Shown one piece after another: positions 35,962 through 48,368 of a stretch of 64,000 bases of DNA. The stretch covers positions 24,486,280 to 24,550,279 of the forward strand of contig CM066924.1 in assembly GCA_033964015.1 (NCBI GenBank), written 5' to 3'. The position numbers and the translations under genes were made by a program. The notes beneath the pieces were generated by a model. The model saw nothing but the letters and a program-made list of their open reading frames with translations, ran no database searches and was not told where the DNA came from. Numbering within the stretch: position 1 is the first letter of the stretch; each line of letters opens with the position of its first letter. This DNA comes from Scolanthus callimorphus. Its lineage: Eukaryota; Cnidaria; Anthozoa; Actiniaria; Edwardsiidae.

Positions 35962-38062
35962 TGACTGGAAGCAGCGAGGTGGTACTCACTACCGTCACAT
36001 GCGAGTTTTCCGACATATTTTTCTTTACTTATAACGTTTTGCATTTGGCTACTTTGCACTATGGTTTATAGAGAAACACGTCGAATTATCTATTTTTCAA
36101 CTGATTTTGATCAATATTTCTGATAATATGAGCAATTTTATCTCCTTACCGGGTGGGGTCTGGTAACTAGTCAAACGCAAGATTCCTTTCTTTTGCAAGA
36201 AAACCCACTTGCACTCTCCCAATATCAAAAATTCGAACGTTACATAACAGTTGGAAAAATCACCAGTCACAACGTTTATAATAAAACCTTTCTTTTAGAA
36301 ATGCCATTTGCAAGTGTTTCTGATAACACCTGACCCTGTAGGTTCAAATCTAGTGAGCCTTTGGCAGTTAAGTTGGCTGCGTAGTCAATCACAATCGTGT
36401 GAGCCAATCGGATCCTTGTTCAGTGCACTCCTTTGGCTTGTTTTTCGAGACATGTCGCAACAGACATGTCGCACTAGGCGAAACTAGGAAAGGATCTGAT
36501 TGGCTCACGAGTTTGATTGACTACGCTTGATTTTCTTGACAAAAATGGTCTTCGAAACGCTCTTGGCCTATTTCTTCAAACTTATAGGCTGACCTCATTG
36601 GCGTTGGTATTGCGAAAAGTTATCTTGCATGTGTGGGTGGATTCTTCAACTCAAAAATGGAGGGCCGCCATTTCGTTGCCATGGAAGCGTCAATTTAAAC
36701 AAAACATGTAAACACATATAACGATCAATTGCATGTTTCTTGTAAATTTGCTTGCCTTTCTGTGTATGTATAGCACGTGAGATACAGGCCATACCAGACC
36801 GAAGAGTCACTAAAAACTGCTATAAGACACCTTAGAGTGCAAATTTTCTTAGTTTTTTTATTAATAACACGCAATGGCAGTGGTTCAAAATACCTATTTT
36901 TTGCAAAATACAGACAACGCCTCAAATCTACTAAGATACCTATTGGCTTGAGTAAATTCCCGTTGATTTGCGATAAATGTGAAACTAATCGCGCGCTAAA
37001 ATTATCTGAAAAACAGAAAAATAGAGAACTTTTTCTAAACTGTAATGAATTTCTTCCGAATTGCATAAATTACAAAAATAACATAGTGAGTTTTAAATCT
37101 CGTGTGTTATAGCCGAAATCTACCTCGTCGGTGCGAATGGAATCTCAGATGTATAGGTTTAAATAGTTTGAGCAAAAAACCTTGATTTTTTTAAAATGTA
37201 AACGAAGAAATTAGAAACAAACTTCGGTAGCAATCACATTTGCTGTCGTTTGTTTAGATATGTAATTTTATGAAGTGGGGGACAAAACTTTCAGTAAACT
37301 TCACGCCATTGCTAAACTCTCTCAAAATAGGCTATAAGTCCGGGCAATAGACCAAATGACTGCAATTTTACTAGACCACACATCTGTAGTTTCTTAGTGC
37401 AATAATGCTTATGGTTATCTATAAATTCGAGGAAATGCAAACCCCGGTCGTATTATTATGCTTTAAATTTTGGTGGGGGACAATGCTTTCAGTAAACTTC
37501 GAAATTTTATATTTCCAAGAACTTATTTCCGATCTCAGTCAGAATGCCACATTTCGACATAAAAATCTATAGACCACAGTTGGCTCAGTTTGTTTCATTG
37601 CGGCGTTGCTTATTTTGACAATAAATCTAAAAAACCTGAAATACGCTAAAATTATCAATTTTTGGGACACGAAAATGGCAAAGACGTTTTCACTAATAAT
37701 ATCGAAGAAGATGCATATATTGAAGAAAATACCATATAAGTTATTCATTTAGGATTGAACTTCGATTTATGGCAAATTTTGCGTTGTATGTTTTATCCAT
37801 GAAGAAATAAGTAAAAATATTTTTACACCAGGCGCTGAACGTGTGACGTTGGGACATGCAAATTTGCATAAAAACAGAGATATTTATAATGATTTTTCGA
37901 TCCTAAAAACTCTTTTTCCACAAAAATTATTTTTCCAGGGAAAGATGAGTATTAGGTGCATAGACTTGTGCTTAGAGAATGAGCTTACTGCAAACCGATG
38001 CTTTAAAATTGATTTTAACTGCAAAAAATGGCGAGTGAGTACCACCTCGCTGCTTCCAGTCA
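35962..38062. mobile_element. 2.1-kb TIR element in gene A intron 3
   Basis: Inverted termini of about 29 bp: the left begins TGACTGGAAGCAGCGAGGTG and runs to GTACTCACT; the right end is the exact mirror (38034-38062). The interior is AT-rich and encodes no recognisable transposase, so it would be non-autonomous. It also contains a smaller foldback at 36379-36526 (GCGTAGTCAATCA / TGATTGACTACGC). The right end is 100 bp from gene A exon 3. Confidence 0.55.
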
Positions 38063-39128
38063 GTATAATTGTTAAATAGATAGTGAATAGCGGGGCCAAT
38101 CAGATTGGGATTCGTGAAGCATGCGAGTGGGCTTCTACTAACCATGATATTATTGTCTTACCATGTTTTCCCTCGGAAATATGGCTGATCGATATTATGG
38201 CAAGGTTAACGGTCACATTCACGGGCTCACTGGTGAAAAAATTATCACCAGCTATTAGTGATTTGTTCTTTTCCTGCGCATACATATGTAGTCAACTATA
38301 ACGCACTCGACGCTTCATGTCGGTATAGGAGGAAATAATTGGTCGAACAAACTATTAAAAAAGCGCGTGCTGCATTCTGGAATAGATGACATTTCTGAAT
38401 AAAGAACGAGGGCATTTCTGAATAAAAGAGCGTGCATTTATAGCTAGAATCGTTAGTTATTTCTACAGCATTCATGTTGTAATTCTAGCATAAAAATGCA
38501 GCATAATTATGGCTATACGGAATGCTCTGTCCGAAAGGGTTTACAGGGTGGAGGTCGGTATTCAAAAGGTTGGGAATATTGCAATTTGGGTTTAATTCGC
38601 TGGATCAGGTATAGTTTAACGATTAGAGCTTTGTTTTCTGGCGTTCCCTTTTTCGTTCCGCGAAATCCGCGCGCGCAAATCTGTTCCGAAGTACCTTCCC
38701 TATCAAGGAGGATGCTACAAAAAAAAATGCTGTTCGCATACAAACAAATTATAAATAATCTAAATTTTCTGTTCTCTCCAGTACTAAAACGAATCAAAAC
38801 TGAAGCCTCAGCAGGCTCTACGGGCCACCTTTACTACTACTACTAATAATAATAATTTATTGACCTTATATCAAATTAACTACTGTAACACTCCTGTTAG
38901 CAATTGTTCACAGTATTTGAAACCAAGTCAAACCAGTAGATATGGATATGATAAAGTGAGAATTATCTTAGCTCTTTCATATATTTACCTCCATAAAACG
39001 GACGGATAGTGCTGTCGTAGTTCTGCAGTAGGGACTTCAGCGTTTGGGTGGCATTGATAAACTCGTTCCTTCGGTGAATCAATTGTACTTCGTTCACTTC
39101 AAATTGACTGGAATACAGAAAACAATAG

Positions 39129-40200
39129 TTAACACTTATTGGATGAGGTTGAGCATGATAGTTAACACTTATTGGATGAGGTTGAGCATGATAGTGAGAT
39201 TTGGCAACGCCGAGGTTTGTGTTATCTGCCGAAGCGAAGCTGAGGCGGATAACACTAACTCGAGGCGTTGACAAATCTCACTATCATGCGAAAACCGAAT
39301 TCAATAATTGTTTTATTATTTAGCAACCAATAATTCTTACCTAGCTAAACAAAGTCAGCGATGAGCCGTGCACGGCGACACGGTTTTTCAACTTCATCTT
39401 ACGTCCATTGGTATTTTCCTTTTCTATTCAATTCAAATAGCCATAGTTGATGTTTAGATATCCTGAGCAATGATCTCTTGGCAAAAATCATAACAGATTC
39501 AACGAGAATATTCGCAAAACCGGCTTTCAATTCGGAAATGAAAACCAAGATGGCGGCCAACCTATTGGCTTGCGTTATGACGTCATTAGAGTGCATCAAT
39601 CCTAATGTCTGTAGTATGACGTCAGGCACTGCGCGCCAACAAGGTTTCGCTGCGTACTCTTAGCCAATCAGACCGAGATAGTGGCACGGCTGAATAATAA
39701 TGAGATTTGGCAACGCCGAGGTTTGTGTTATCTGCCGAAGCGAAGCTGAGGCGGATAACACTACTCGAGGCGTTGACAAATCTCACTATCATGCGAAAAC
39801 CGAATTCAATAATTGTTTTATTATTCAGCAACCAAGAATTCTTACCTAGCTAAACGAGTCAGCGATAAGGCCGTGCACGGCGACACGGGTTTTCAACTTC
39901 GTCTTACGTCCATTGGTATTTTCCTTTTGTATTCAATTCAAATAGCCATAGTTTATGTTTAGATATCCTGAGCAATGATCTCTTGGCAAAAATCATAACA
40001 GATTCAACGAGAATATTCGCAAACCGCTTTCAATTCGAAATGAAACCAAGATGGCGGCCAAACCTATTGGCTTGCGTTATGACGTCATTAGAGTGCATCA
40101 ATCCTAATGTCTGTAGTATGACGTCAGGCACTGCGCGCCAGCAAGGTTTCGCTGCGTACTCTTAGCCATCAGAACCGAGATAGTGGCATGGCTGAAATAT
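39129..40200 (+). mobile_element. Element X copies 3 and 4 in tandem
   Basis: Copy 3 (about 39164-39704) starts AACACTTATTGGATGAGG, preceded by a duplicate of its own first 33 bp at 39131. Copy 4 (39705-40200) lacks the first 40 bp and follows directly in the same orientation. Both end ATAGTGGCA(C/T)GGCTGAA. They lie 22 bp upstream of gene A exon 2, where exon 1 would be expected to lie beyond. Confidence 0.7.
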
Positions 40201-40299
40201 AAGATGTGTTATTTCTTTTTTCGTCCTCTTCTATAGCTTGTTCTTGTCCCAAAGGGGAGCTCTTCGCTATGATACTGGGACGCCGGCTCGTCGATCATA

Positions 40300-40349
40300 T
40301 TTTAGGGTTAATAAACTAAGACTAGTCTTAGTTTATTTAACCCTAAAAT
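40300..40349. repeat. 50-bp near-perfect palindrome
   Basis: TTTTAGGGTTAATAAACTAA, then GACTAGTC at the centre, then TTAGTTTATTTAACCCTAAA. One mismatch or small indel between arms. No transposon context. Confidence 0.75.
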
Positions 40350-41709
40350 AACTAAGAGAAAAATTTAGGTAGGCTACAGTATTTTTTTGTTAAAAAACCT
40401 CATAATTTCGTCGGCATAAAATGTTGTCATAGCGGTGCATGAATATGAGGGCCAGACGGCTCTCTCAACCAACACAAGGGCTAAACACAATTTCCAGAAA
40501 GCAGTCAAGTTTCATTAAGTGAATGGCGTGTTTTTGAGAAGAGAACTATTAGAAATTAGTGCTAAGTTGTCCCTATTCATATAGGAAATTTGAAATAATA
40601 ATAAAGCTTTCTTTACTGAGATATTATATACACGTGGCCCTCGAACTCAAAATCGCATACTAATGTTTTTTTTATTTTCTTCTGGAAACGAAGCTTTACG
40701 CCTATAGCTTTACTCCAAGCAAGACAAGACAAGACATGTTTATTCAGGCACCGAGCACAGTGTACATGGGTGATGAACCCTGAAAAATATATAAGAAAGT
40801 CATTTTGCAAGTTATTTTCTTAATTCGTAGCAATCGTGCATATATTTTCCGATTTTCTCATTGTTATGGCGAGGATTTATAAAAGTTTTGATGCCCAATT
40901 TCATTAAATAGTAATAACGTCCTTTTTTCTTCGTAAATTTGGCATTCAATTAGAAAATACCTTTGCAACAGGGCAGAGTCTTTGGTCAGGTTTTGTAGGG
41001 TTTGTTGTAACGCCCTCCTTCGATCTGTAGAATATGGTCGCTAATTATGAGTTTCGTCAAGAGTTCATAATTAAGAGTGAACAACTCCGATACAGTATTC
41101 GTGAGAGATCCTTTGTACAGACCTAGTTATTTTTAGAACTGTTTTTCCTCGCTGAATTATAATGCTATTGTTTTTGTAGCCAATCAAATTCATTTGATCA
41201 ATAGCTCATTCTAACTTAGGTATTTACAACCGCTCACCGATACGCACTGTCTTGCAAGACTGTATTCTTTAATTAGGCCTATTGTTTTCTGCCTTTGTTG
41301 TTCTCTGTGTGTGACCCTAGGGGATGTATAAAGAAGACTAAGTACTAATCTAAAAATAACTAGGTCTGTGTAAGGTTCTCTCACGCCCTATTATCATGTT
41401 GTACACTCTTATTTATGTACTCTTGGTTTCGTTAAGCCCTCCGGTGATCTGTGTTTTTTATATCTTATAGGTACTCTTCAAATTTGTACTCTGTCTTAAA
41501 TTGACGGAAGGTCCTTGACGGAAGGTCTTTGTGTCATGTCTCACTCCGTAAGACCCCCCTTTTTTAGAAGAAATTATACAGTAAACATCAAGAAAAATGT
41601 AGGAATGCTGGAAAGGACCACCATACATTTGTACAGATGTGAATAGGAGTAGGAATGCTGGAAAGTGAGTAGGAATGCTGGAAAGGACCACCATACATGT
41701 GTACAGATG

Positions 41710-41749
<40 letters not shown>

Positions 41750-42640
41750 AAATTCTGGCTACACCTCTGAGACACCTGCCCCCACGACCGTGAGACCGGA
41801 ATCCTGATTATTAATCCCATCAAATGTAACTCAGAAAGTTACTGACAAGTCCATGCCATACAACAATCCTTTGTTTATTTCCCTCACATTCTAGTTCTAT
41901 ACTTTCTATACTTTCTAATCGTCTATATGGTTGACATGGGATAATTATGGCGAGCGATCAGAATTCATAGTTCCGATGAAACAATGGAGCCATTTCACGC
42001 TATCTGGAGATACCAATCAGAGCTGGAAAGATTCTCCCTCGGGAACTGATCTTGTCCCACAAACAGTATTTCAGGACTTCCGAAATCAGTCCGATGTGCA
42101 GCACTTTTTTGCCTTTTGTGACAGTATAAACTGAGATCATCTGAAGATAAGGATATCTGGTAATCCTAAGCGGGATCGGAATATTTTTGGACTTTTTTAA
42201 AGGAAAACCCTGGTTTGTTTGTGGGACATAACAACAGTAACTATGGCTTTGAATGACAGGTCGGAACTATGAATTGCTTGATGAGGGACACCCAACAACA
42301 ACTTTCGCAACTTTTGTTCGACGTGTTTTCTTCTGTGCCTTGTTACCAAGGATTTTCAAACTGCATGAATTTTTTGAAAATTTGGGCAGAATCTCCTGTT
42401 AAAAAGGTCGCCTAGAATTCTCGGACCTCAATTAATGCCTGATATTTTCGGAAAACCTGTTTTAACCCCTAGAATTTTGGAGTCCTTAGACTCGCAAGCT
42501 TACCCGAGCAGTAAATGTCGTTTACATGTTCAAAAATACAAGTAATAATGCTCTCTCAAGATATCATTAAGATATAACGGCAAAACCAACAACATAAAGT
42601 CAATATAAAGATGAAAAAAACAAGTCTTACTTTTCAGCCT
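40350..42640. other. Spacer between channel genes A and B, no gene seen
   Basis: AT-rich. It has a duplicated GGAATGCTGGAAAGGACCAC block near 41600-41700 and a run of 37 C at 41711-41747. Exon 1 of gene A may be in this region or nearby, but I could not place it. Confidence 0.4.
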
Positions 42641-42778
42641 TCACAGCATGAAAAGGTTTGGAGTTCCACCAACAAATAAAAACAGCAAAACCAATGTCGT
42701 AAACAAGATGATCTTGTTATTTGATGCACCACCATAGAAACGCGATGGATCATATTTGACATGATCTCCCTTCAACAT
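42641..42778 (-). CDS. Possible small single-span membrane protein (45 aa)
   Basis: ATG at 42778, directly preceded by an in-frame stop, to TGA at 42641. A polar, charged lead (MLKGDHVKYDPSRFYGG) is followed by a strongly hydrophobic helix (KIILFTTLVLLFLFVGG) and a short tail. This is a tidy type of small membrane protein, but I do not recognise a family. It could equally be a chance frame or an exon. Confidence 0.25.
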   Translation of the reverse strand: MLKGDHVKYDPSRFYGGASNNKIILFTTLVLLFLFVGGTPNLFML

Positions 42779-43383
42779 TTACATCCCTGGACTGATGTAC
42801 TTCAGAATTACGGCAATATAAATACAATCAGGACACTTCCCTTGTACAATTGAAATGTAATTTCAATTTGAACGGAGCTTATGAGACTGCAGGACATAAA
42901 GCTATTAACATAAAAAATCAGGCATGCCAAAGACGGATTATCTTCTATGAAGAAGGAACAATTAAACCTCTGTGATACCGGTGATTCCATTTTTATTTCA
43001 ATACCTATACGCTTTTATTTGAATAGCTATACATTTTTATTTGAATACCTATACGTAATATCCCTTAACAGAATACAAACTTTTTGTTTCTACGTAGAGT
43101 TATGGAACTCTACGGTGTTAAACATTTTTACTAATGCGTGGTATAATACTCGCGACAATTCATGCTGTGAGGATCAGGAAGGATTCTGAATTGTAAATTT
43201 ACTCATTCAGTCCTTTGTTAATTTAAACAAATGTAGAAACCTTTTGTAGGTGTATCCGAACATAACGAGAGACAAGAGCATATCTTGTTCTTTTTCCCAT
43301 CTGTTCGGATTACGTGTTCCGATTTGCAGCAGTACTAGATGAGAGTCAAAGGGTTCGAAAATATAAAGGAGGACCAAAAGCCA

Positions 43384-43440
43384 TGCTCGTACCCAGAGCT
43401 CCCCGACTCGTCACCTCGATCGGGAGGTGGTTTTATGGCC
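43384..43440. mobile_element. Fragment of MITE M
   Basis: Begins ATGCTCGTACCCAGAGCTCC and diverges after about 50 bp. Only the left end is recognisable. Confidence 0.5.
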
Positions 43441-43548
43441 TCTCACAATTACTTTTAGAGCGTTCAAGTCGAAAGCATAGGTTGAAAAGATGACTAGGAA
43501 ACGAATGCCAGTATTTCGATAGATACGTTTTTTATAATTGGTCAGCGG

Positions 43549-46500
43549 CGTCGGTCAGCGGCGTCGGTCAGCGGCGTCGTAATGGCTGCCACGAATATTT
43601 TGTGCTCTGTTTAATTTGTTGCTGTGTCGTTCTGTTGCCTGTCGAAACGTTACTATGTGGCTGTATATTGTGAGGTACTGGCCGCTATTGGCTTGGGCTT
43701 ATTCATTTCCGAACGTTCAGGTATTCTGGCCATTTCCTGGACCGTTCTCCACGTCCATCGAGACGAGTCACCGTGTCCGCCATTTTGGGTCATCCAACCA
43801 GGCCGCTCGTATTGCATACAGCCGTTCGACTCTGCTGTCCATCGGAAAGACACAGCCAAAACAACACCTCAAAGCGGATGTGTGGAAATTGCTAGAAGAA
43901 AATGGTATCCGAAAGCCATTTCGTGGTAAACGACATCGTCGAACGAGAATTACTGAGTGTAACCCTGTGGTGAAATCAACAGGCAACCCGCCAATAGCGG
44001 CATCAATCCCTCCCGTTCTTTATGCGAACATTCGATCAGTCACCGGCAAGATTATCGAGTTGCAAGCTATCGTTTCTATCAACAACCCGTCTCTTGTTTG
44101 TCTAACCGAAACCTGGTTGAACTCCAACATACCGGACTCGGCTTGTGATCTTACTGGTTTTATTTGTTTCCGTAATGACCGGAAGTATGCCCAGGGCGGC
44201 GGAGTCTGCGTGTACGTCAGGGCTACGCACCCGTCTAACCTTATGCAGGATTTTCTGGAGAATGAAATCGAGTCAATCTGGCTAAAAGTACGTCCACATC
44301 GCCTACCGAGAGGCACTTCGTCTCTATTGGTTGCTGCTGTATATCATCCCCCGAGCAGCTCTGCCGAACAGAATGGTCTGTTGATTTCTCATATACAGAA
44401 GAATACTGAGACTTTCCTTGCCAACTACCCCGAGGGAATGGTAGTGGTAACCGGTGATTTCAACCCAACATCTACACGAATTAAATCAACTGATATTACC
44501 ATGGCAACGGGTCTGCGGCAGATAGTGACGGTGCCTACTCGAAATGATTCTATCCTGGATTGGTGTTTTACTAATAAGCCTAATCTCTTATCCAAACCTG
44601 TACAACTACCTAAGATTGGAACTGGTGATCATAATGCACTTTTAATCAATCCAGCAAGTGGTAATAAATCCCATAGAATGAAAGCAAAATCCAAGTATTG
44701 CGTGACACTAGACCCAGTCGGATAAGAGATTTTGGTGCGTGGATAACAACAACAGATTGGTCAATAATCCAGAATGTCCCTGATGTACAAGGAAAGTTTG
44801 ACTTGCTACACAGTTTTCTGATGAGTGCTGTTGACACATTTTTTTCCGACAAGCAAGGTTAAGATCTCAACAACTGATAAGCCATGGATCACCCCAAGTT
44901 TAAAACTACTCATTGTGCAGCGGCAGAAGGCCCTTGTTAAATGGGGAAAATCCTCTGATACCTTCAAGCGCCTTCGAAATAGAGTGCAGAAAGAGTGTTC
45001 TGAATGCAAGAAACGGTTCTATGACAATAAAGTATCTGGACTGCAGAACTCAAATACCACTCGCTGGTGGAAAGACATTAAAGAACTTGGAGGACTCTCA
45101 TGCCCTAATGAATGGACGTCTCAGCTGATTGGCAGTGACATTCCTGATGATGCCGCACTCGCCCAAAGGTTCAATGAGTTCCTTGGCAGCCTGACGGCTC
45201 ACTTCCGCCCTTTGGAGCCTCTCCCACCGGTTTACGGACCCGTGTCTGCGCACCTGTATGTCACGGAGCGCACAGTGTATAAGTCCCTACGTGCCTTAAA
45301 GATAAAGAAATCTCCCGGTCCTGAGCTGATACCGAACATTGTGTGGAAAGAGTTCGCGTTTGAACTCTCCCCTGCTATAGCTGATATTTACAACTCCTCG
45401 TTGGAACAGGGTTATTTTCCATCAGAATTAAAACAAGCTATTGTGGCCCCCGTCCCGAAATGCCGCCCTCCAAGGATTGTAGATAGTGATCTGAGGCCAG
45501 TCTCTTTGACTTCGCCTTTGGCTAAAGTACTTGAGGGTTTTTCTGCTGAATCTCTTCTCAGAGGAGTATGGGACAAGCTCGACATCAAGCAATTTGCTCT
45601 TCCAGGAAGATCCACGACGCAAGCTCTGGTATACTTGCTGCACACTATTTTGGAGACTATTGATTCTGGTGAGATGTATGCCAGAATATGTTTCTCAGAC
45701 TTCACCAGGGTTTCGATCTTGTGGATCATAACGTCTTGCTGCGTGAGCTTGAGGACCTAGATGTGGAACCACATTTGGTCAGATGGATTGCTGCCTTTCT
45801 TACCGGCAGAAACCAGAGAGTGAGGGTAGGCGCAGTCCTTTCCCAGCCTATAACTCTGAATGGGGGAACTCCCCAGGGGACAAAATTGGCTCCTCTACTA
45901 TTTTGCATCCTTGTGAACAAAATGGCGTCGAACTGTGTTAATAGAATCAAATATGTAGATGACGCAACTGTCATGGAGTTTGTCCCCAGGCTTTCTCCTT
46001 CGTACCTGAATTTTACTGTTTCGGATATCTACACCTTTGCCTCCTCTAGGGGCATGGTGCTTAACAGTAAAAAATGCAAAGAAATGTGTATTAGTTTTCT
46101 ACAGTACTCCCCTTTTCCACCAGCCCCTCTTCTGGTTGGTAATTCCCTGATTGAAAAGGTCTCTTGCTACAAAGTGCTAGGCGTTTATTTGTCGGATAAT
46201 CTTACATGGAACGAGCATGTCATACATATTGTTAAGAAAGGCAGCAAACGCTTGTATGCACTACGTGCACTTAAGAAGTGTGGGTTATCGAATAACCAGT
46301 TAATTCTTGTTTTCTGCAGCGTCATTAGGTCTGTCTTAGAATATGCGTGCCCCGCCTGGGCTGGCCTCACTCAGTATCTGAGTGACCATATAGAATCGGT
46401 GCAAAAAAGGGCGCTGAAGATCATTTCTCCTCATTTGCGGTATGAGGATGCGCTCGCACAAGCAGACCTAAAGACGCTACAGCAGAGGAGAGAGGATGCA

Positions 46501-46803
46501 TGTATTAAATTTCTTAGGCGATCCCGCTCCTCCTCCCCTCTGCTGGGCAGCTTAGTTCAACAAGTGTCACACGAAAGGCCATATACTCTGAGATCAGGTT
46601 CGTCCGCCACTGTACCTGTGACGGCTAAAACAAACAGATTCGGAAATCTATGTACGATCAAATATCAGAGCCAACTGTAAATAGCATTTCAGTACCATAA
46701 TATTTATACTTATGTAATATCGATATTGTAATTAGTGTTCTGACCGGCCTCGTAATTCAGCAATTGCTGCGATATGGCTTTATTAAACAATTATTATTAT
46801 TAT
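43549..46803 (+). mobile_element. Degenerate LINE (APE endonuclease and RT), frameshifted
   Basis: One ORF2-type protein spread over three frames, followed by an ATT-repeat 3' tail (46790-46812). At the left a 13-bp unit GGTCAGCGGCGTC is repeated three times (about 43550-43588), perhaps part of the 5' UTR. The frame is broken near 44715-44860 and near 45710. It lies between channel genes A and B. Confidence 0.8.
43616..46680 (+). pseudogene. LINE ORF2 pseudogene (endonuclease, reverse transcriptase)
   Basis: 43616-44725 encodes the endonuclease: NIRSVTGKIIELQAIV, CLTETWLN, a GGGVCVYVRA strand, VVTGDFNPTS and GTGDHNALLI. After a stretch in another frame, 44865-45712 resumes in the first frame with the start of the RT (ALKIKKSPGPELIPN, LRPVSLTSPLAKVLEGF, FALPGRSTTQALVYLLH). 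The AFDxVDH block is split by a one-base loss near 45710. 45710-46680 continues with GFDLVDHNVL, GTPQGTKLAPLLFCILVN, YVDD and the terminal VLEYACPAW. It differs clearly from the LINE at 14109-18464 (YVDD against YADD) and is no longer functional as read. Confidence 0.8.
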
Positions 46804-46824
46804 TATTATTATAATTATATAGGT

Positions 46825-47307
46825 ACGATATGACGCGCGCTCTGATTGGTCCAATTCTATGCTTTATTTCAACGATAAAGTAATGGTTCTCTCCCGCTAT
46901 ATCATAAAAGCATTAGAGCACAACTTTCTATGACTTTATTGGCGAATAGAGCACTTGTGAAGTTGGGAGAGACACTCGAAACGTTTTAAAATCAACAACG
47001 TTCTCGTGTCTCTCCCAACATCACGCGTGCTCTATTGCGCCGATAAAGTCATAGAAAGTTGTGCTCCATTCTCGAACCCAGAGCTCCCCAGCTCGTATCT
47101 CACGGGGGAGGCTCTGGTGACAGCCACTGACGCATGCGCGAGATTTAATACAGAGCCGCTGAGAGAAAGACCTTTCAGCGCATGCTCCAACGCTCAAATA
47201 AACCAATCAGCGACGGCCCTCAAATGGATGTCACCAGAGCCTCCCCTGCGAGCAGACCAGCTGGGGAGCTCTGGGTACGAGAATGGTTGTGCTCTAATGC
47301 TTATATA
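46825..47307. mobile_element. Element Z copy 2, carrying an inserted MITE M
   Basis: Same ends and inner arms as copy 1 (18521-18770), with hairpin arms AGAGCACAACTTTCTATGAC and GTCATAGAAAGTTGTGCTC. MITE M sits in the right arm at 47067-47285. It follows the end of the degenerate LINE by only about 20 bp. Confidence 0.65.
47067..47285. mobile_element. MITE M copy 2, 9-bp target duplication, nested in element Z
   Basis: 219 bp, CATTCTCGAACCCAGAGCTC to GAGCTCTGGGTACGAGAATG. GTTGTGCTC is repeated directly at 47058-47066 and 47286-47294; this word is present once in element Z copy 1, which shows the insertion cleanly. A further fragment of the same family lies at about 47350-47415. Confidence 0.85.
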
Positions 47308-47639
47308 AAACGAGATTAAGCTACTTTTATGTACGCGTGCGCGTCATTCCAGCCAATCAGCGAAGGCCCTCAAATGGATATCACCAGAGCCTCCCTGCAA
47401 GCACAGGTTCCCCAAGCTAAGTAGTTTCAATACCGTAATGTTTGTTATTGACTTCACTTACATGAACTGTGCTTCGCTAGCGACTGTATTGAGTCATCAC
47501 ATATCCCTTCTGTAAGAGAAATAACAGTACAATAATAAACTTTCAATAAACTTTCATTTAGCCATCCTGTATATCCGATAAATTTGAGTTTTGAGTCCGT
47601 TTTTAACGATTTCTATGTCACCCCTCTTTCCTCCATATA

Positions 47640-48010
47640 AAATCTCTCAAAGGTAGGAGACTTCACGCCACCACCCGAACGAAAACCCCCGGGGGGGGGG
47701 GGATCCCATATTTTTGGGCGGGGGTGCTCGTCGTACCTTTTAGGGTTTAAAATCAGGCCTCTGGTACCTTTTAGGTACCTGTAAGGTCCGTAATATAGCA
47801 AATCAAGCAAATCACACTTGTTGGCAGCCTGAATTTCAGACGTATTTTCCCTCGTAAAAAATATGAGAGAAAATTACGAGGGAAAATACGCATTGTTGGT
47901 ACCTTTTAGGGGTCAAAATCAACTGAGCGACGCCATGTTTGGTACCTTTTAGGGGTAAAATCGAAAGTTTCCGACGAGCACCCCCGCCCCAAAAATATGC
48001 CCCCCGGGGC
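47640..48010. mobile_element. Poly-G/C foldback element (relative of 30145-30573)
   Basis: Arms GGGCGGGGGTGCTCGTCG and CGACGAGCACCCCCGCCC face each other; G and C runs lie at the ends. The interior repeats GGTACCTTTTAGG. Noncoding. Confidence 0.55.
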
Positions 48011-48343
48011 AAAAACAACCACAAATTCAACAAACAAAAACAACCACAAATTCAAAAAACAACTCGAATCCGCTCAAAATCGCCACTGAGCCATAGCGAA
48101 AGGATAGAACTTTTCATCTCCGTCGACCGACGGCGCAAAACTTACGTTGTTTAGGAATTATGGTCGAAAGATTTGTTCTTTCCATGTCTCATTAGGCGTA
48201 CGTCCAATTAGGCGTGCAGAAAGTCCGTTGAAAAACACAAATTCGAATGTTTACAGTAAAGCGACCACGTGATAAATTCAAAACAGGCTGCCCTCGCCCC
48301 TGCCGCCAATCAGAGGCGAGGGCAGCATTTCCTCCTTATCTGC

Positions 48344-48368
48344 CTTAGATAGATAGATAGATAGATAT
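48344..48368. repeat. GATA microsatellite
   Basis: About six copies of GATA. Confidence 0.8.

Larger units (their letters stand above)
31987..39107 (-). pseudogene. Channel gene A: GABA/glycine-receptor-like pLGIC subunit, frame broken in two exons
   Basis: Minus-strand exons, in order: exon 2 39107-38989, exon 3 38229-38162 (or from 38251), exon 4 35589-35378, exon 5 33936-33854, exon 6 33608-33486, exon 7 33107-32749, exon 8 32202-31987. Exon 1 was not found. They encode RPFYGG, EPVNVTVNLAIISISHIS, the loop A box IWLPDTYIEN, a Cys-loop equivalent lacking cysteines (ATHMNFVNYPMDKQDL), TM1 (GYFLMQFYFPCTLCSIISWL), TM2 with GDRLTLSMTTLLT, TM3, a basic loop and TM4 (FSRVLFPISY). Exon lengths equal those of B and C, but exons 3 and 6 each read out of frame (a base short near the start, one extra near the end). 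Either a pseudogene or sequence errors at homopolymers. Confidence 0.7.

Noticed and set aside
36725..38300. Several 60-110 codon frames on both strands
   Set aside because: AT-rich chance frames inside the 2.1-kb TIR element. Only the EPVNVTVN segment near 38162-38229 is a real exon.
43616..46680. Three separate endonuclease/RT genes
   Set aside because: Consecutive pieces of one LINE ORF2 split by small indels.
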